Source: Salinibacillus xinjiangensis (lineage in GTDB: Bacteria > Bacillota > Bacilli > Bacillales > Alkalibacillaceae). From it: DNA of 64,000 nt. Numbering within the stretch: position 1 is the stretch's first letter; every line of letters starts with the position of its first letter. The position numbers and the translations under genes were made by a program. The stretch spans positions 124,001 to 188,000 of the forward strand of contig NZ_WJNH01000002.1 of NCBI RefSeq assembly GCF_009649735.1. The letters run 5' to 3'. The notes beneath the pieces were generated by a model. The model ran no database searches, was not told the DNA's origin, and saw only the letters and a list, made by a program, of their open reading frames with translations. Of the stretch, positions 29,297-39,121 are shown in pieces.

Positions 29297-31327
29297 TTAA
29301 ACATTCACCACCCCTACACTTTGGACCTCAATGCTCGGCTCAAGTTCATTGTATGATAGAATCACTACCTGTGGTAGATAACGCTCAACTAATTGCTTCA
29401 AATACATTCGAATAGCTGGCGAGCAAAGCACAATCGGCGTAACCTCTTGTACTGAAACCTTTTCCACTTGCTGATGTACTGACTGAATGATTTTTTGTTG
29501 TGATTCAGGATCTAAGGATAGATAGCTGCCATGCTCTGTTTGTTGGATATGATCAGCAAGTAACTTCTCAACAGTCCCTGATACTGTAATGACCTTCATC
29601 ATTTGTTCTTCATTGACATACTGCTTAGAAATTTGACTGTATAAGGATTGTCTCACATATTCCGCCAGTAAGTCTGTGTCATTTGTCATTTTGCCAAAGT
29701 CAGCTAACGTCTCAAAGATAATAGGTAAATTCCGAATTGAAACTTGTTCCCTTAATAGCTTGGCTAATACTTTCTGAACATCCCCAATGGAAAGAGGCTC
29801 AGGGGTAACTTCTTCCACTAATAAAGGATTGCTTTCCTTTAGATGATCAATGAGCTGCTTCGTTTCCTGTCTGCCGAGTAATTCGTGAGCGTGTTGCTTA
29901 ATTACTTCTGTAATATGCGTAGACACGACAGATGGAGGATCAACAACCGTAGATCCCATCATTTCAGCCTCGTCCTTTAAGTCCTCAGAAATCCATTTGG
30001 CCGGCAAACCAAATGCTGGTTCAATGGTATCAATTCCCTCTATGTCTTCCTCATCAATTCCAGGCATCATGGCTAAATAGTGGTCAATATAAACCTCGCC
30101 TCTGGCTACTTCATTGCCTTTCACTTTGAGGCTATACTCATTAGGATTCAATTGAATGTTATCCCGTATTCGTACAACTGGAATAATCATCCCAAGTTCT
30201 AGAGCAAGCTGTCGCCTAATCATAACAATTCGATCTAATAAATCACCGCCCTGGCTAGTATCTGCAAGTGGGATTAACGCATAGCCAAACTCAAACTCAA
30301 TGGGGTCATGACTTAGCATTTGGACAATACTTTCAGGTGAGGACATATCCCTTGATTCTGTTTCTTCCTCCTCCTGAAACTCAACCTCTTCCGTTTTAGC
30401 TTGAGTTTGACCTAGACGATAGCCTCCGAACGCTAAAACCCCCGCAATCATAGTCGTCAACCCCATATTGATTGGCGTGAGCCCTAGCATAAATATGGTA
30501 AAGGCTGCAATATAGAGTAATTTAGGATAACGGAACAGCTGTGTAGTAATATCAGTACCCAGGTTCCCTTCAGAGGCTACTCGAGTAACGACAATTCCAG
30601 TAGCAGTCGAAATTAAAAGGGCGGGAATTTGAGAAACGAGTCCGTCCCCAACAGTGAGACGTAAGAACTGGTCGGTCGCCTCCCCAAATGATAAGCCCAT
30701 CTGAGCAACACCTATAATTAAACCAAAAATGATATTGATTAAGACAATTACAATTCCGGCAATGGCATCCCCTTTTACGAACTTACTTCCACCATCCATA
30801 GCACCGTAAAAGTCGGCTTCCTTTTCAATTTTTTCACGTCGGTCCTTTGCCTGATGCTCGGAAATCAAGCCTGCATTAAGGTCAGCATCAATACTCATTT
30901 GTTTACCTGGCATCGCATCAAGTGTAAAACGGGCAGCAACTTCGGATACACGTTCAGAACCCTTGGTGATTACTACAAACTGAATAATAACTAAGATAAG
31001 AAAGATGACGAAACCAACTAATGGGTTGTCCCCAATAACAAAGGTTCCAAATGTTTCAATAACAACTCCCGCATTACCTTCAGACAAAATGGACCTTGTT
31101 GTTGAAACGTTTAGGCCTAAACGAAACAAAGTCAAAAGCAATAATAGAGAAGGGAATATGGAAAATTCCAATGCTTCTGTTGTATTCATTGCAACAAGGA
31201 TGACAATTAACGCTAAGGATATATTTAATAATATGAACACACTTAAAAGCCATCCCGGAAGTGGGACGACAAGCATTACGATAATTAAAATTACAGCAGA
31301 TAATACAGATAAATCCTTTAACTTCAT
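29297..31327 (-). CDS. flhA: Flagellar export gate protein FlhA
   Basis: Large membrane component of the flagellar type III export gate. 676 residues: about eight membrane segments in the first 320 residues, with the conserved RFTLDAMPGKQMSIDADLNA cytoplasmic loop, then a large cytoplasmic domain that docks chaperone-substrate complexes. It lies between flhB and flhF. Confidence 0.98.
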   Translation of the reverse strand: MKLKDLSVLSAVILIIVMLVVPLPGWLLSVFILLNISLALIVILVAMNTTEALEFSIFPSLLLLLTLFRLGLNVSTTRSILSEGNAGVVIETFGTFVIGDNPLVGFVIFLILVIIQFVVITKGSERVSEVAARFTLDAMPGKQMSIDADLNAGLISEHQAKDRREKIEKEADFYGAMDGGSKFVKGDAIAGIVIVLINIIFGLIIGVAQMGLSFGEATDQFLRLTVGDGLVSQIPALLISTATGIVVTRVASEGNLGTDITTQLFRYPKLLYIAAFTIFMLGLTPINMGLTTMIAGVLAFGGYRLGQTQAKTEEVEFQEEEETESRDMSSPESIVQMLSHDPIEFEFGYALIPLADTSQGGDLLDRIVMIRRQLALELGMIIPVVRIRDNIQLNPNEYSLKVKGNEVARGEVYIDHYLAMMPGIDEEDIEGIDTIEPAFGLPAKWISEDLKDEAEMMGSTVVDPPSVVSTHITEVIKQHAHELLGRQETKQLIDHLKESNPLLVEEVTPEPLSIGDVQKVLAKLLREQVSIRNLPIIFETLADFGKMTNDTDLLAEYVRQSLYSQISKQYVNEEQMMKVITVSGTVEKLLADHIQQTEHGSYLSLDPESQQKIIQSVHQQVEKVSVQEVTPIVLCSPAIRMYLKQLVERYLPQVVILSYNELEPSIEVQSVGVVNV

Positions 31328-31339
31328 GATGCTCTCTCC

Positions 31340-32425
31340 TTATTGCTTTCCACTTTGTATCCTGTAAACATAAGCTAAAACCTCTGCTACAGCTTGGTAA
31401 AAATCTTCATTAATGGCTTCCCCAATATCCACCTTATCATATAACGATCGTGCTAGTGGCCGATTTTCAACGATGGCAACATCATGATGCTTGGCCACTT
31501 CCCTAATTCGAAAAGCGATAAAATCCACGCCCTTTGCCACAACATATGGAGCATCAAATTTCTTCTCATCATATTTGATGGCTATCGAATAATGTGTTGG
31601 GTTGGTGATAATCACATCAGCATCTGGGACATCACTCATCATCCGACTCATTGCCATTTGCCTTTGACGCTCTTTAAATTTCGACTTAATAAGTGGGTCA
31701 CCTTCCGTGTTTTTATGCTCATCCTTCAAATCTTGTTTCGACATTTTGATATTTTTTTCATGATCATGTCGTTGGTAAAGAAAATCTAAAACGGACAAAA
31801 ATAACAGCACAAGCGAAGCAGTAATTCCCATAATGACGGTCATTTGTCCGAAAAAGGAAATAGCTTGGTCAATTCCCTTAAGCGACATAATCATCATGTC
31901 GTCTTTGTTCAACCAGATAATAACGAACGTTACAGTACCGATAAAACTAATCTTTAATAATGATTTTAAAAGTTCAACAATGGCCCTAACGGAAAAGATC
32001 TTCTTTGCCCCTTGAATAGGATCAATTTTACTTAGCTTAAACTGTAGTGGTTCCGTAGAAAATAAAAAACCAATTTGTAAAAAGTTAGAGGCCAACCCAG
32101 CGATTATCGCTACGACCATAACCGGTAAAAGAATAATGGCTCCATCAAGCGTAGACTGAAACAACACGGATGCTACGTTCTCTTCGGTAACTTCCCAATG
32201 AATATATTCTTTAAAACTAGTCGTGTATAAAGCGGTAAATCGATCTTTTAAGAATCCCCCAAGAAAAAGGAATAACATAAACATCCCAAAGAGCAAAATT
32301 GCTGTATTAACATCCTGACTCTTAGCAACCTGCCCCTTTTTCCGCGTATCCTGGCGCTTTTTCGGGGTTGCTTTTTCTGTCTTTTCCTGAGAGAAAAACT
32401 GTAAGTCTAAAGACAGTTGTTTCAT
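31340..32425 (-). CDS. flhB: Flagellar export switch protein FlhB
   Basis: Membrane protein of the export gate that switches secretion from rod/hook to filament substrates. 361 residues: an N-terminal cytoplasmic stretch (QEKTEKATPKKRQDTRKKGQ), four membrane segments, and a C-terminal domain with the self-cleaving NPTH motif at about 275-278 (IITNPTHYSIAIKY). The ATG at 32425 lies 8 nt after GGAGG; the longer reading starts inside that site. It follows fliR. A truncated paralogue, YlqH, lies at 58150-58431. Confidence 0.97.
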   Translation of the reverse strand: MKQLSLDLQFFSQEKTEKATPKKRQDTRKKGQVAKSQDVNTAILLFGMFMLFLFLGGFLKDRFTALYTTSFKEYIHWEVTEENVASVLFQSTLDGAIILLPVMVVAIIAGLASNFLQIGFLFSTEPLQFKLSKIDPIQGAKKIFSVRAIVELLKSLLKISFIGTVTFVIIWLNKDDMMIMSLKGIDQAISFFGQMTVIMGITASLVLLFLSVLDFLYQRHDHEKNIKMSKQDLKDEHKNTEGDPLIKSKFKERQRQMAMSRMMSDVPDADVIITNPTHYSIAIKYDEKKFDAPYVVAKGVDFIAFRIREVAKHHDVAIVENRPLARSLYDKVDIGEAINEDFYQAVAEVLAYVYRIQSGKQ

Positions 32426-32426
32426 C

Positions 32427-33206
32427 CTAAGCGCCTCCAAATAATGTCATAATACCTCGCATTGAATGCAACATCGTTTCAAATAAATTCTCGATTAACG
32501 TTACATATACCCCGAATGAAACGAAAATGACAATAAAACTAACTAATATCTTCAAAGGAAGTCCCACTACAAATACATTTAATTGTGGAACAGTCCTAGC
32601 AACAATCCCTAATGCCACATCTACTAAAAACAAACATCCTACAATAGGAATAGCCATCTGAAATGCAATTAAAAACATTTGTCCAAAGGTCTCCATTACA
32701 AACCTCGGAATTGAACCATCCTGAATAGGTATGAATTTGTCGATTTGAATATATTCATAGCTATAAAATATACCATCTAATAGTAAGTGATGCGCATCAA
32801 CCGTTATAAGAAATAATAATGTAATGGTATATAGAAATTGTCCGATTAATGGACTTTGCACACCGGTCTGTGGGTCCATGACATTAGCAATGGCAAACCC
32901 CATTTGGAAGTCAATGAATCCGCCTGCTATTTGTACAGCTCCTAAGATTAAGAATGCAATAAACCCGACTAAAATACCAACCATAAGTTCCTTTAATAAT
33001 AAAATAATATAATGGCTATCAAACGGCAGGATTGGTATATCTATCGTATAAAACATAATCCAGGACAAAAACAAGGCGAAGCCTATTTTATGTGTCATAG
33101 GAATGTTACGGTATGAAAATAACGGCATCGTAACAAAAAATCCAATCACTCTAGCAAAAATGAGTAAAAAACCTGGTAGTCTTGATAATTCATATACATC
33201 TATCAT
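32427..33206 (-). CDS. fliR: Flagellar export apparatus protein FliR
   Basis: Integral membrane export-gate protein forming the core channel with FliP and FliQ. 259 residues with about six membrane segments; conserved text: LMVGILVGFIAFLILGAVQI and GGFIDFQMGFAIANVMDPQT. ATG overlaps no neighbour and lies 1-2 nt after fliQ; the flhB ribosome-binding site is in its last codons. Confidence 0.96.
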   Translation of the reverse strand: MIDVYELSRLPGFLLIFARVIGFFVTMPLFSYRNIPMTHKIGFALFLSWIMFYTIDIPILPFDSHYIILLLKELMVGILVGFIAFLILGAVQIAGGFIDFQMGFAIANVMDPQTGVQSPLIGQFLYTITLLFLITVDAHHLLLDGIFYSYEYIQIDKFIPIQDGSIPRFVMETFGQMFLIAFQMAIPIVGCLFLVDVALGIVARTVPQLNVFVVGLPLKILVSFIVIFVSFGVYVTLIENLFETMLHSMRGIMTLFGGA

Positions 33207-33207
33207 T

Positions 33208-33477
33208 TTAACTAATCACATGGTGTAGGTTATTAAAGATATTTGACGTAAATTCTACAATTTGAACAAGCATCCATGGTCCAAAAAAGACAAGCCCTAC
33301 AAAAACCGCAACAATTTTTGGTATAAAGGCGAGGGTTTGTTCTTGAATTTGAGTGGTTGCCTGAAAAATACTAACAACTAACCCTACTACCAAGGCTAAT
33401 ATTAAGAGTGGACCCGTTACGATTAGAATGGTGTAAACAGCTCGTTCTGCTAATGAAATGACAAATTCACTATTCAA
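33208..33477 (-). CDS. fliQ: Flagellar export apparatus protein FliQ
   Basis: Small export-gate membrane protein. 89 residues with two membrane segments; conserved GPLLILALVVGLVVSIFQAT and EQTLAFIPKIVAVFV. The start is TTG at 33477, after AGGGAG. It lies between fliP and fliR. Confidence 0.96.
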   Translation of the reverse strand: MNSEFVISLAERAVYTILIVTGPLLILALVVGLVVSIFQATTQIQEQTLAFIPKIVAVFVGLVFFGPWMLVQIVEFTSNIFNNLHHVIS

Positions 33478-33503
33478 TTTGTCTTACTCCCTTCTAAGGC
33501 AGA

Positions 33504-34169
33504 CTAGAAACTTTGCAATAAGGAATGGGTGATTAAATACCAACCATCAACTAAAACAAATAACAATATTTTAAACGGTAATGAAATCATAACTGGAGGT
33601 AGCATCATCATTCCCATTGACATGAGAATACTGGCTACTGCCATATCAATAACTAAAAACGGGACAAAGATCATAAAGCCCATTTGAAATGCTGTTTTTA
33701 ATTCGCTAATCGCAAACGCAGGAACTAAAGTAGTTAACGGAATATCTTCGAGTGTCTCAGGTGGTTCCATTTCCGTATAATTTATAAATAAAGCAATATC
33801 CTTTTGCCGTGTATGTTCAGCCATAAACTCTTTCAAGGGCATGCTTGCTTTGTCATAAGCTTCATCTAAGGTAATCTCCTCATTAAATAACGGCTGTAAT
33901 GCCTCTTGATTCACTTCCTGCATGGTTGGAGCCATAATGAAAAAGGTTAAAAACAACGCCAGTCCAATCAGTATTTGATTTGGAGGCATTTGTTGGGTCG
34001 CTAGAGATGTCCTAACAAAGGAAAGCACAATCACGATTCGTGCAAAGCTTGTCATCAAAATCAAGATACTTGGTGCCAGTGCTAAAACCGTTAATAAAAG
34101 TAATAATTTAATAGATGTTGACACATTGGCAGGATCTGAATTGTTAAAAAACTCTACGAACTCATTCAT
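33504..34169 (-). CDS. fliP: Flagellar export apparatus protein FliP
   Basis: Core component of the export channel. 221 residues, about four membrane segments; signature blocks are MTSFARIVIVLSFVRTSLAT and MGFMIFVPFLVIDMAVASIL, with MGMMMLPPVMISLPFKILLF near the C-terminus. ATG overlaps the end of fliZ by 8 nt. Confidence 0.97.
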   Translation of the reverse strand: MNEFVEFFNNSDPANVSTSIKLLLLLTVLALAPSILILMTSFARIVIVLSFVRTSLATQQMPPNQILIGLALFLTFFIMAPTMQEVNQEALQPLFNEEITLDEAYDKASMPLKEFMAEHTRQKDIALFINYTEMEPPETLEDIPLTTLVPAFAISELKTAFQMGFMIFVPFLVIDMAVASILMSMGMMMLPPVMISLPFKILLFVLVDGWYLITHSLLQSF

Positions 34170-34827
34170 GTTGATCCTCTTTTCTATCTCGCGTTCTATC
34201 TACCAGTTCTTTTCGTTCGCGTTTTAATGTCTTCAATTCTTCAGAAAACAACTGTTTAAAGGATTGCTTTTGCTTTCCTTCCCCTTTACGCTCTTTCAGG
34301 TTGTCTACTTGTTTCATAATGGCTTGCAAAGGATGGTTAGTTTGGGCTGTATCGTTGTCAGTCTTAATCACTTCATTTAATGTATCTTCATCATCAATTT
34401 CAGTTAATAAGGATATATCCTCTCCTACACCGACAACAAAAACCCGTTTTCCAATCCTTAGCAATTGAACAGACTTATTAGAGCCTAAGGAAATCCCACC
34501 TATATTTTCTAAGGAACGGGTCTGTTGAAACATCTTATTGCGCTTTTGTAGAAACTTTAATAAGAAATAGATGAGAGCTAAAACAATGGCTAACATAAAG
34601 ACCATCTTTATAATATCTAAAAGTAAAGATTGATCTTCACTTTCCCAATTATTCTCAGCTTCCTGCTCAGATGTAGGTGATGTTTTTTTTTCTTCCTTTT
34701 TTTCTTCCTTTTGCTCATTTGAATTGTTTTGTTCCAAATAGTCATTAAGATTCATATTTGCCTCTACCTTTCCAAAAGGAAGAAAACAAAACAATATAAT
34801 TAGAATCATAAATACATGTTTTTTCAT
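34162..34827 (-). CDS. fliZ: Flagellar biosynthesis protein FliZ/FliO type
   Basis: Bacillus FliZ is the FliO equivalent that stabilises assembly of FliP. 221 residues with a cleavable-looking signal peptide (MKKHVFMILIILFCFLPFGK then VEA), a charged extracellular stretch, one membrane segment (IIKMVFMLAIVLALIYFLLK), and a cytoplasmic FliO-type domain (GISLGSNKSVQLLRIGKRVF). The ATG at 34827 follows CAGGGG; the reading that starts 24 nt earlier places extra residues before the signal peptide. It lies between cheY and fliP. Confidence 0.92.
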   Translation of the reverse strand: MKKHVFMILIILFCFLPFGKVEANMNLNDYLEQNNSNEQKEEKKEEKKTSPTSEQEAENNWESEDQSLLLDIIKMVFMLAIVLALIYFLLKFLQKRNKMFQQTRSLENIGGISLGSNKSVQLLRIGKRVFVVGVGEDISLLTEIDDEDTLNEVIKTDNDTAQTNHPLQAIMKQVDNLKERKGEGKQKQSFKQLFSEELKTLKRERKELVDRTRDRKEDQHE

Positions 34828-34864
34828 ATAGGACCCCTGCTCTATTAGCATATTCTTGGCTCGA

Positions 34865-35230
34865 TTATGAATTTAGTGTTTTGTTAATGGCTTCGATAAC
34901 ACGATCCGCTTGAAATGGTTTTACAATAAAATCCTTTGCACCTGCCTGGATGGCATCAATAACCATGGCTTGTTGGCCCATTGCTGAGCACATAATTACA
35001 TTTGCATTGGAATCGATTTGCTTAATTTCCTTTAAGGCGCTTATACCATCCTTTTCAGGCATTGTAATATCCAATGTTACTAGATCTGGTTGTAGCTCTT
35101 TATATTTTTCAACTGCTTCGTTTCCATCCTGAGCTTCTCCCACAACCTCAAAATCATTCTTTTCTAAAATATCCTTTATCATCATTCTCATGAACGCTGC
35201 ATCATCTACTATTAATACTTTTGATGACAT
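34865..35230 (-). CDS. cheY: Chemotaxis response regulator CheY
   Basis: Receiver-domain protein; CheY-P binds the FliM/FliY switch and in Bacillus promotes smooth swimming. 121 residues: acid pocket Asp9/Asp10 (VLIVDDAAFMR), phosphoacceptor Asp54 (VTLDITMPEKDG), Lys in DFIVKPF. It lies between fliY and fliZ, as in B. subtilis. Confidence 0.98.
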   Translation of the reverse strand: MSSKVLIVDDAAFMRMMIKDILEKNDFEVVGEAQDGNEAVEKYKELQPDLVTLDITMPEKDGISALKEIKQIDSNANVIMCSAMGQQAMVIDAIQAGAKDFIVKPFQADRVIEAINKTLNS

Positions 35231-35246
35231 GTTAATTCCCCCTAAA

Positions 35247-36440
35247 TTATCTTAGTTTTTGAATACGTTCTGATTGACTTAAAATATCGGTAACCCGAAC
35301 GCCAAAGTTTTCATCAATAACAACAACCTCACCCTTGGCAATCAGTTTATTGTTCACCTGTATATCCACAGGCTCCCCTGCTAATTTATCTAATTCAACT
35401 ATGGAACCTGATCCCATTTCTAATATTTCTTTTATCGTTTTCTTTGTTCGACCAAGCTCCACAGACACTTTTAATGGTATATCCATAAGCATGTCTAAAT
35501 TTTGCTGCTCTCTAGGCTCTAAGGATTGTTGATCAAACTCAGAAAATGCTGCTGATTGAACATCTCTTGCTGGAGCTTGTTGGGTGTGACCACCAATATA
35601 ATTATTGTAGTAGGGATTTTCGTTCATCATTTCGTTTAGTTGATTCATAGATGGTTCTGTCTCGATGTTTCTTTCGATTGTTTGAGTTGGTTCAGGAACT
35701 GGAGTAGACTGATTTGTTTCCGGACTAACCTGATCTGAACTCGAATTCCCATTGAGTAACTCCTCAACAAACTGTTTGGCAAAGTCAACTGGCAGTAACT
35801 GCATAATATTTGAATCAATTAACTCTCCTACTAGTAAACGGAATGATACCTTAATGAAATGCTCTTCATTTGGGATATATTCGGTACCCTGCCCCTCGTT
35901 CATATCAAGCATATTAATGGATGGCGGGCTAATATCTACTCGTTTATCAAATATACTGGACATGCTTGTGGCAGCAGTACCCATCATTTGATTCATCGCT
36001 TCTTGGACCGCACTTAAGTGAATATCATTTAACTCTTCCTCAGGTGATTTGCCATCCCCACCTAACATCAAATCAGCGATAATGGCAGCATCAGATACTT
36101 TTATCACAAATAGATTTACCCCTGTAAACCCTTCTGTATAGTTTACTCGTATAGCTACATGCGGATTTGGAAACTCAGAATCTAAGTTTTCATCCTTCAC
36201 CACTGAAACCGTAGGAGTGGTGATTTCTACCTTCTGATTTAAGAGAGTTGACAGTGTTGTAGCTGAACTACCAAAAGAAATATTTCCAACCTCACCTAAT
36301 GCGTCCTGCTCTATGGCTGTTAAATATTGATTAATTAACGGCTGATCTGGTAAGGGGCTCTCATTTATAGTTTTTTCATGTTCTCCATTTAATAACGCGT
36401 CGATCTCTTCCTGTGATAACATTTCGTCCCGATTACTCAC
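35247..36440 (-). CDS. fliY: Flagellar motor switch phosphatase FliY
   Basis: C-ring protein that combines a CheC-like CheY-P phosphatase with a FliN-type domain. 397 residues: N-terminal CheY-P-binding peptide (MLSQEEIDALLNG), two CheC-type sites (EVGNISFGSSATTLSTLL and AVQEAMNQMMGTAATSM), a Gln/Pro-rich linker near residues 235-310, and a C-terminal SpoA/FliN domain (LGRTKKTIKEILEMGSGSIV). GTG start at 36440 after AGGGGGGACG; it overlaps the fliM stop. Confidence 0.96.
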   Translation of the reverse strand: MSNRDEMLSQEEIDALLNGEHEKTINESPLPDQPLINQYLTAIEQDALGEVGNISFGSSATTLSTLLNQKVEITTPTVSVVKDENLDSEFPNPHVAIRVNYTEGFTGVNLFVIKVSDAAIIADLMLGGDGKSPEEELNDIHLSAVQEAMNQMMGTAATSMSSIFDKRVDISPPSINMLDMNEGQGTEYIPNEEHFIKVSFRLLVGELIDSNIMQLLPVDFAKQFVEELLNGNSSSDQVSPETNQSTPVPEPTQTIERNIETEPSMNQLNEMMNENPYYNNYIGGHTQQAPARDVQSAAFSEFDQQSLEPREQQNLDMLMDIPLKVSVELGRTKKTIKEILEMGSGSIVELDKLAGEPVDIQVNNKLIAKGEVVVIDENFGVRVTDILSQSERIQKLR

Positions 36441-37428
36441 TTTCGTCCCCCCTGTGAATATGGCTTAAAATTTGCACAGCCATTTTATTTTTCTTTTTGC
36501 CTGGTTGTCCATAAAATTTAGGTTCATTGTGAACAAAAACAGTTAATGGGTCCTCTATATTTTGATTAAGCTGTATGACATCATTTTTTCTAAGATGTAA
36601 AAGTTCATCTACAGTAATTTCAGACTCACCTAAAATTGTTTTGACATCAATTTCAGCTTTTTTCAAATGACTTGAAATTCGTTTGGAGTCTTCTGGTTTT
36701 ACTTGGACCGATTGATTTTGCATCCAGTAATGAACAGATAATTTAGATATGATCGGCTCAAGCACAATGTGCGGAATACAGATATTAATCATGCCGCTTG
36801 ATTCACCAATTGTTGTATTCAAGGAAATCACTACTACAGTTTCATTAGGTGACACCAGTTGAAGAAACTGTGGGTTGATTTCAAAGTCTTCTAGTATTGG
36901 TTCCATATCCACGATTGAGCTCCATGCTTCTCGTAAACTACCAATGGTTTTTTCAAAAATATTCGTCATCAATGTCGTTTCAATTTCCGTTAGGTTTTCT
37001 ACCTTGTTAAAGCTTGTACCCTTTCCCCCTAAAACACGGTCTAATATCGCATAAGCAATATTTGGGTTCACTTCCATTAACAATCGACCTTCTAGGGGAT
37101 CGACAGAAAATATATTTAGCATCGTCCTCCTAGGAATTGACCGAATAAATTCTTCATACGGAATCTGGTCAACCGAAGCGACTGAAACACTAGTATGTGT
37201 TCGTAAGTGGGTAGAAAAATACGTTGTTAATAACCTTGCATAATTTTCATGAATCCTTGAAAGTCCCCGTATTTGATCCTTTGAAAAACGAAGGGCGCGT
37301 TTGAAATCATATACCTTAACTTTCTTTTCTGGTTCTTCTTTTGCCAATTCTGTCGCATTCATCTCTCCAGATGATAATGCGGAAAGAAGGGCGTCAATTT
37401 CATTTTGTGATAATATTTCTTCGGCCAA
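36433..37428 (-). CDS. fliM: Flagellar motor switch protein FliM
   Basis: C-ring protein that binds CheY-P and FliG. 331 residues: EILSQNEIDALLSALSSGE is the CheY-P-binding N-terminal peptide; then a CheC-like middle domain and a C-terminal SpoA domain (LRKNDVIQLNQNIEDPLTVF). The start chosen is a TTG at 37428, about 7 nt after GGGGGTGAG. The GTG three codons upstream lies inside that ribosome-binding site. Confidence 0.95.
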   Translation of the reverse strand: MAEEILSQNEIDALLSALSSGEMNATELAKEEPEKKVKVYDFKRALRFSKDQIRGLSRIHENYARLLTTYFSTHLRTHTSVSVASVDQIPYEEFIRSIPRRTMLNIFSVDPLEGRLLMEVNPNIAYAILDRVLGGKGTSFNKVENLTEIETTLMTNIFEKTIGSLREAWSSIVDMEPILEDFEINPQFLQLVSPNETVVVISLNTTIGESSGMINICIPHIVLEPIISKLSVHYWMQNQSVQVKPEDSKRISSHLKKAEIDVKTILGESEITVDELLHLRKNDVIQLNQNIEDPLTVFVHNEPKFYGQPGKKKNKMAVQILSHIHRGDESE

Positions 37429-37473
37429 TAATCTCACCCCCTACATGGGTATTGCTGCTCTTGTTTACGTTCA

Positions 37474-37893
37474 TTATTGAAGGATTTTTTCTGTTGTATA
37501 TACATCTGTGACTGACCCTGTCTCTAAAAGCTTATTAATTTCTTTCTTTACGTGGTCTTCTAATTCTGTTAATCCCTCACGAAAATCCTTTTCCGCTTTT
37601 TGAGACAATTGTTTAATGATTATATTTTTTAATCTAAAATCTTTTTGCAAATGTTCAACTGTTTCCTTTTCATCTGCCACAATTCTAAATTTGATTCGAA
37701 TAAAATTTCCGTCTTTTAAGTCCGTAGTAATTTCTTCTGTTTCAAACGAATCCTCTAGCATATCATCAATGCTTCTTTCCCCGTCTGCATGAGTCTTTTC
37801 TTGGTTGTTCATAATTACGGCAATTGCACCAACACCTACTATGGTAATAATCACTAAAAGCGTAACCATCACCTTAATTACTTTTTTATTCAT
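37474..37893 (-). CDS. fliL: Flagellar basal body-associated protein FliL
   Basis: Membrane protein that surrounds the stator and supports motor torque. 139 residues with one N-terminal membrane segment (VIKVMVTLLVIITIVGVGAI) and a periplasm-facing SPFH-like FliL domain (FIRIKFRIVADEKETVEHLQ). It overlaps the end of swrD by 8 nt and precedes fliM. Confidence 0.94.
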   Translation of the reverse strand: MNKKVIKVMVTLLVIITIVGVGAIAVIMNNQEKTHADGERSIDDMLEDSFETEEITTDLKDGNFIRIKFRIVADEKETVEHLQKDFRLKNIIIKQLSQKAEKDFREGLTELEDHVKKEINKLLETGSVTDVYTTEKILQ

Positions 37894-38104
37894 AAGATTC
37901 CCCCACAGTGCTTTGAACTCGTGTTAACCCAACCTTCTGATAAAAAGAGGTTGCTTTTCGAATAATCTCTTCTTGATCTTCCTGGACAAAGAACTTTTTA
38001 CCCGAGGTTAAGGTTACCGTTGTATCAGGCAAGGATTGTACCTTTTCGATATATACGGCATTTATCGTAAATTTTTCTCCGTTTAATCTCGTAACTTGAA
38101 TCAT
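37886..38104 (-). CDS. swrD: FlbD family flagellar protein SwrD
   Basis: A 72-residue FlbD-type protein. In B. subtilis SwrD raises motor power for swarming by stabilising stators. Conserved text: MIQVTRLNGEKFTINAVYIE and LPDTTVTLTSGKKFFVQED. It lies between flgE and fliL and overlaps fliL, the same arrangement as in B. subtilis. Confidence 0.93.
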   Translation of the reverse strand: MIQVTRLNGEKFTINAVYIEKVQSLPDTTVTLTSGKKFFVQEDQEEIIRKATSFYQKVGLTRVQSTVGESYE

Positions 38105-38151
38105 AAGAACTTATGGGAGGCTGATGAGATCATCTGCCTCCCTCCTCCTCA

Positions 38152-39033
38152 TTATCGTTTTAGATTAACAAGCTCTTGTAGAATTTCATCAGAAGTTGTA
38201 ATGATACGAGTGTTCGCCTGGAATCCTCTTTGAGCTGTAATCATTTCGGTAAACTCTTCACTTAAATCAACATTTGACATTTCAAGTGCACCGGCACGGA
38301 TAGTGGCAGAGCCAGCGTCTCCAGGTGATAATAGCTCCATTACACCATCATTATTAGTATCATAAGCACCAGCATTATCCGTTAATTTGTATAAATTAGA
38401 ACCTGCTTTTTGTAGGCCTTCTGGATTTGAAAACTTGGCAATCTGGATTTGGCCCGCAACCTGTGGGTTTCCTCCAGCATCAACGTAGTTTACTGAGCCA
38501 TCAGATGCGATACTGAAACTTTGGGCATCTTCAGGGATTTGTAGAAGACCATTACCAGTTCCTCCCTCTGGAATTCCGACCAAATAATAACCATTGGCAT
38601 TCACAATATGACCTTCTGAATCTAGATAGAAATTACCAGCTCTCGTAAAGTTAAGGTCATCATCTTGTACGTTGATTGTGGAATCAGCTGTATTATTTTT
38701 AGCTAAAACAAACATTCCATCACCTTCAAGAGCGAAATCCAATGTTCTGTTTGTTGTTTGTGTATTTCCCCCAGTATGAATCGTATCAATACTAGCACTA
38801 TTCACTCCAAGTCCAACCTGCATCGGATTTTTACCACCAATTACTGGGTTGCCACCAGCATCCACCTGAGGAGCCTGAGCACCCTGAATGGTCTGACTCA
38901 TTAAGTCTTGAAAAGTCACACGTCCTTTTTTAAATCCAAACGTATTCACATTTGCGATGTTATTCCCCACTACATCTAATTTTGTTTGAAAAGCCTTCAT
39001 ACCTGAAATACCTGCATACATTGATCGAAGCAT
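38152..39033 (-). CDS. flgE: Flagellar hook protein FlgE (FlgG-like)
   Basis: Forms the hook. 293 residues with the N-terminal rod/hook motif (MLRSMYAGISGMKAFQTKLD, VVGNNIANVNTFGFKKGRV) and the C-terminal block ALEMSNVDLSEEFTEMITAQ followed by RGFQANTRIITTSDEILQEL, forming the coiled-coil ends of rod/hook proteins. The length resembles Bacillus FlgE, which was once called FlgG. It lies between the TIGR02530-type gene and swrD. Confidence 0.93.
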   Translation of the reverse strand: MLRSMYAGISGMKAFQTKLDVVGNNIANVNTFGFKKGRVTFQDLMSQTIQGAQAPQVDAGGNPVIGGKNPMQVGLGVNSASIDTIHTGGNTQTTNRTLDFALEGDGMFVLAKNNTADSTINVQDDDLNFTRAGNFYLDSEGHIVNANGYYLVGIPEGGTGNGLLQIPEDAQSFSIASDGSVNYVDAGGNPQVAGQIQIAKFSNPEGLQKAGSNLYKLTDNAGAYDTNNDGVMELLSPGDAGSATIRAGALEMSNVDLSEEFTEMITAQRGFQANTRIITTSDEILQELVNLKR

Positions 39034-39121
39034 CTTACATCTTCCTTCCCTGTCTAATATTTTTATTATGCTGTTTCATTCGGTCCACAGCATTTGGCCT
39101 CCATACGGTCCAGCCTATAAA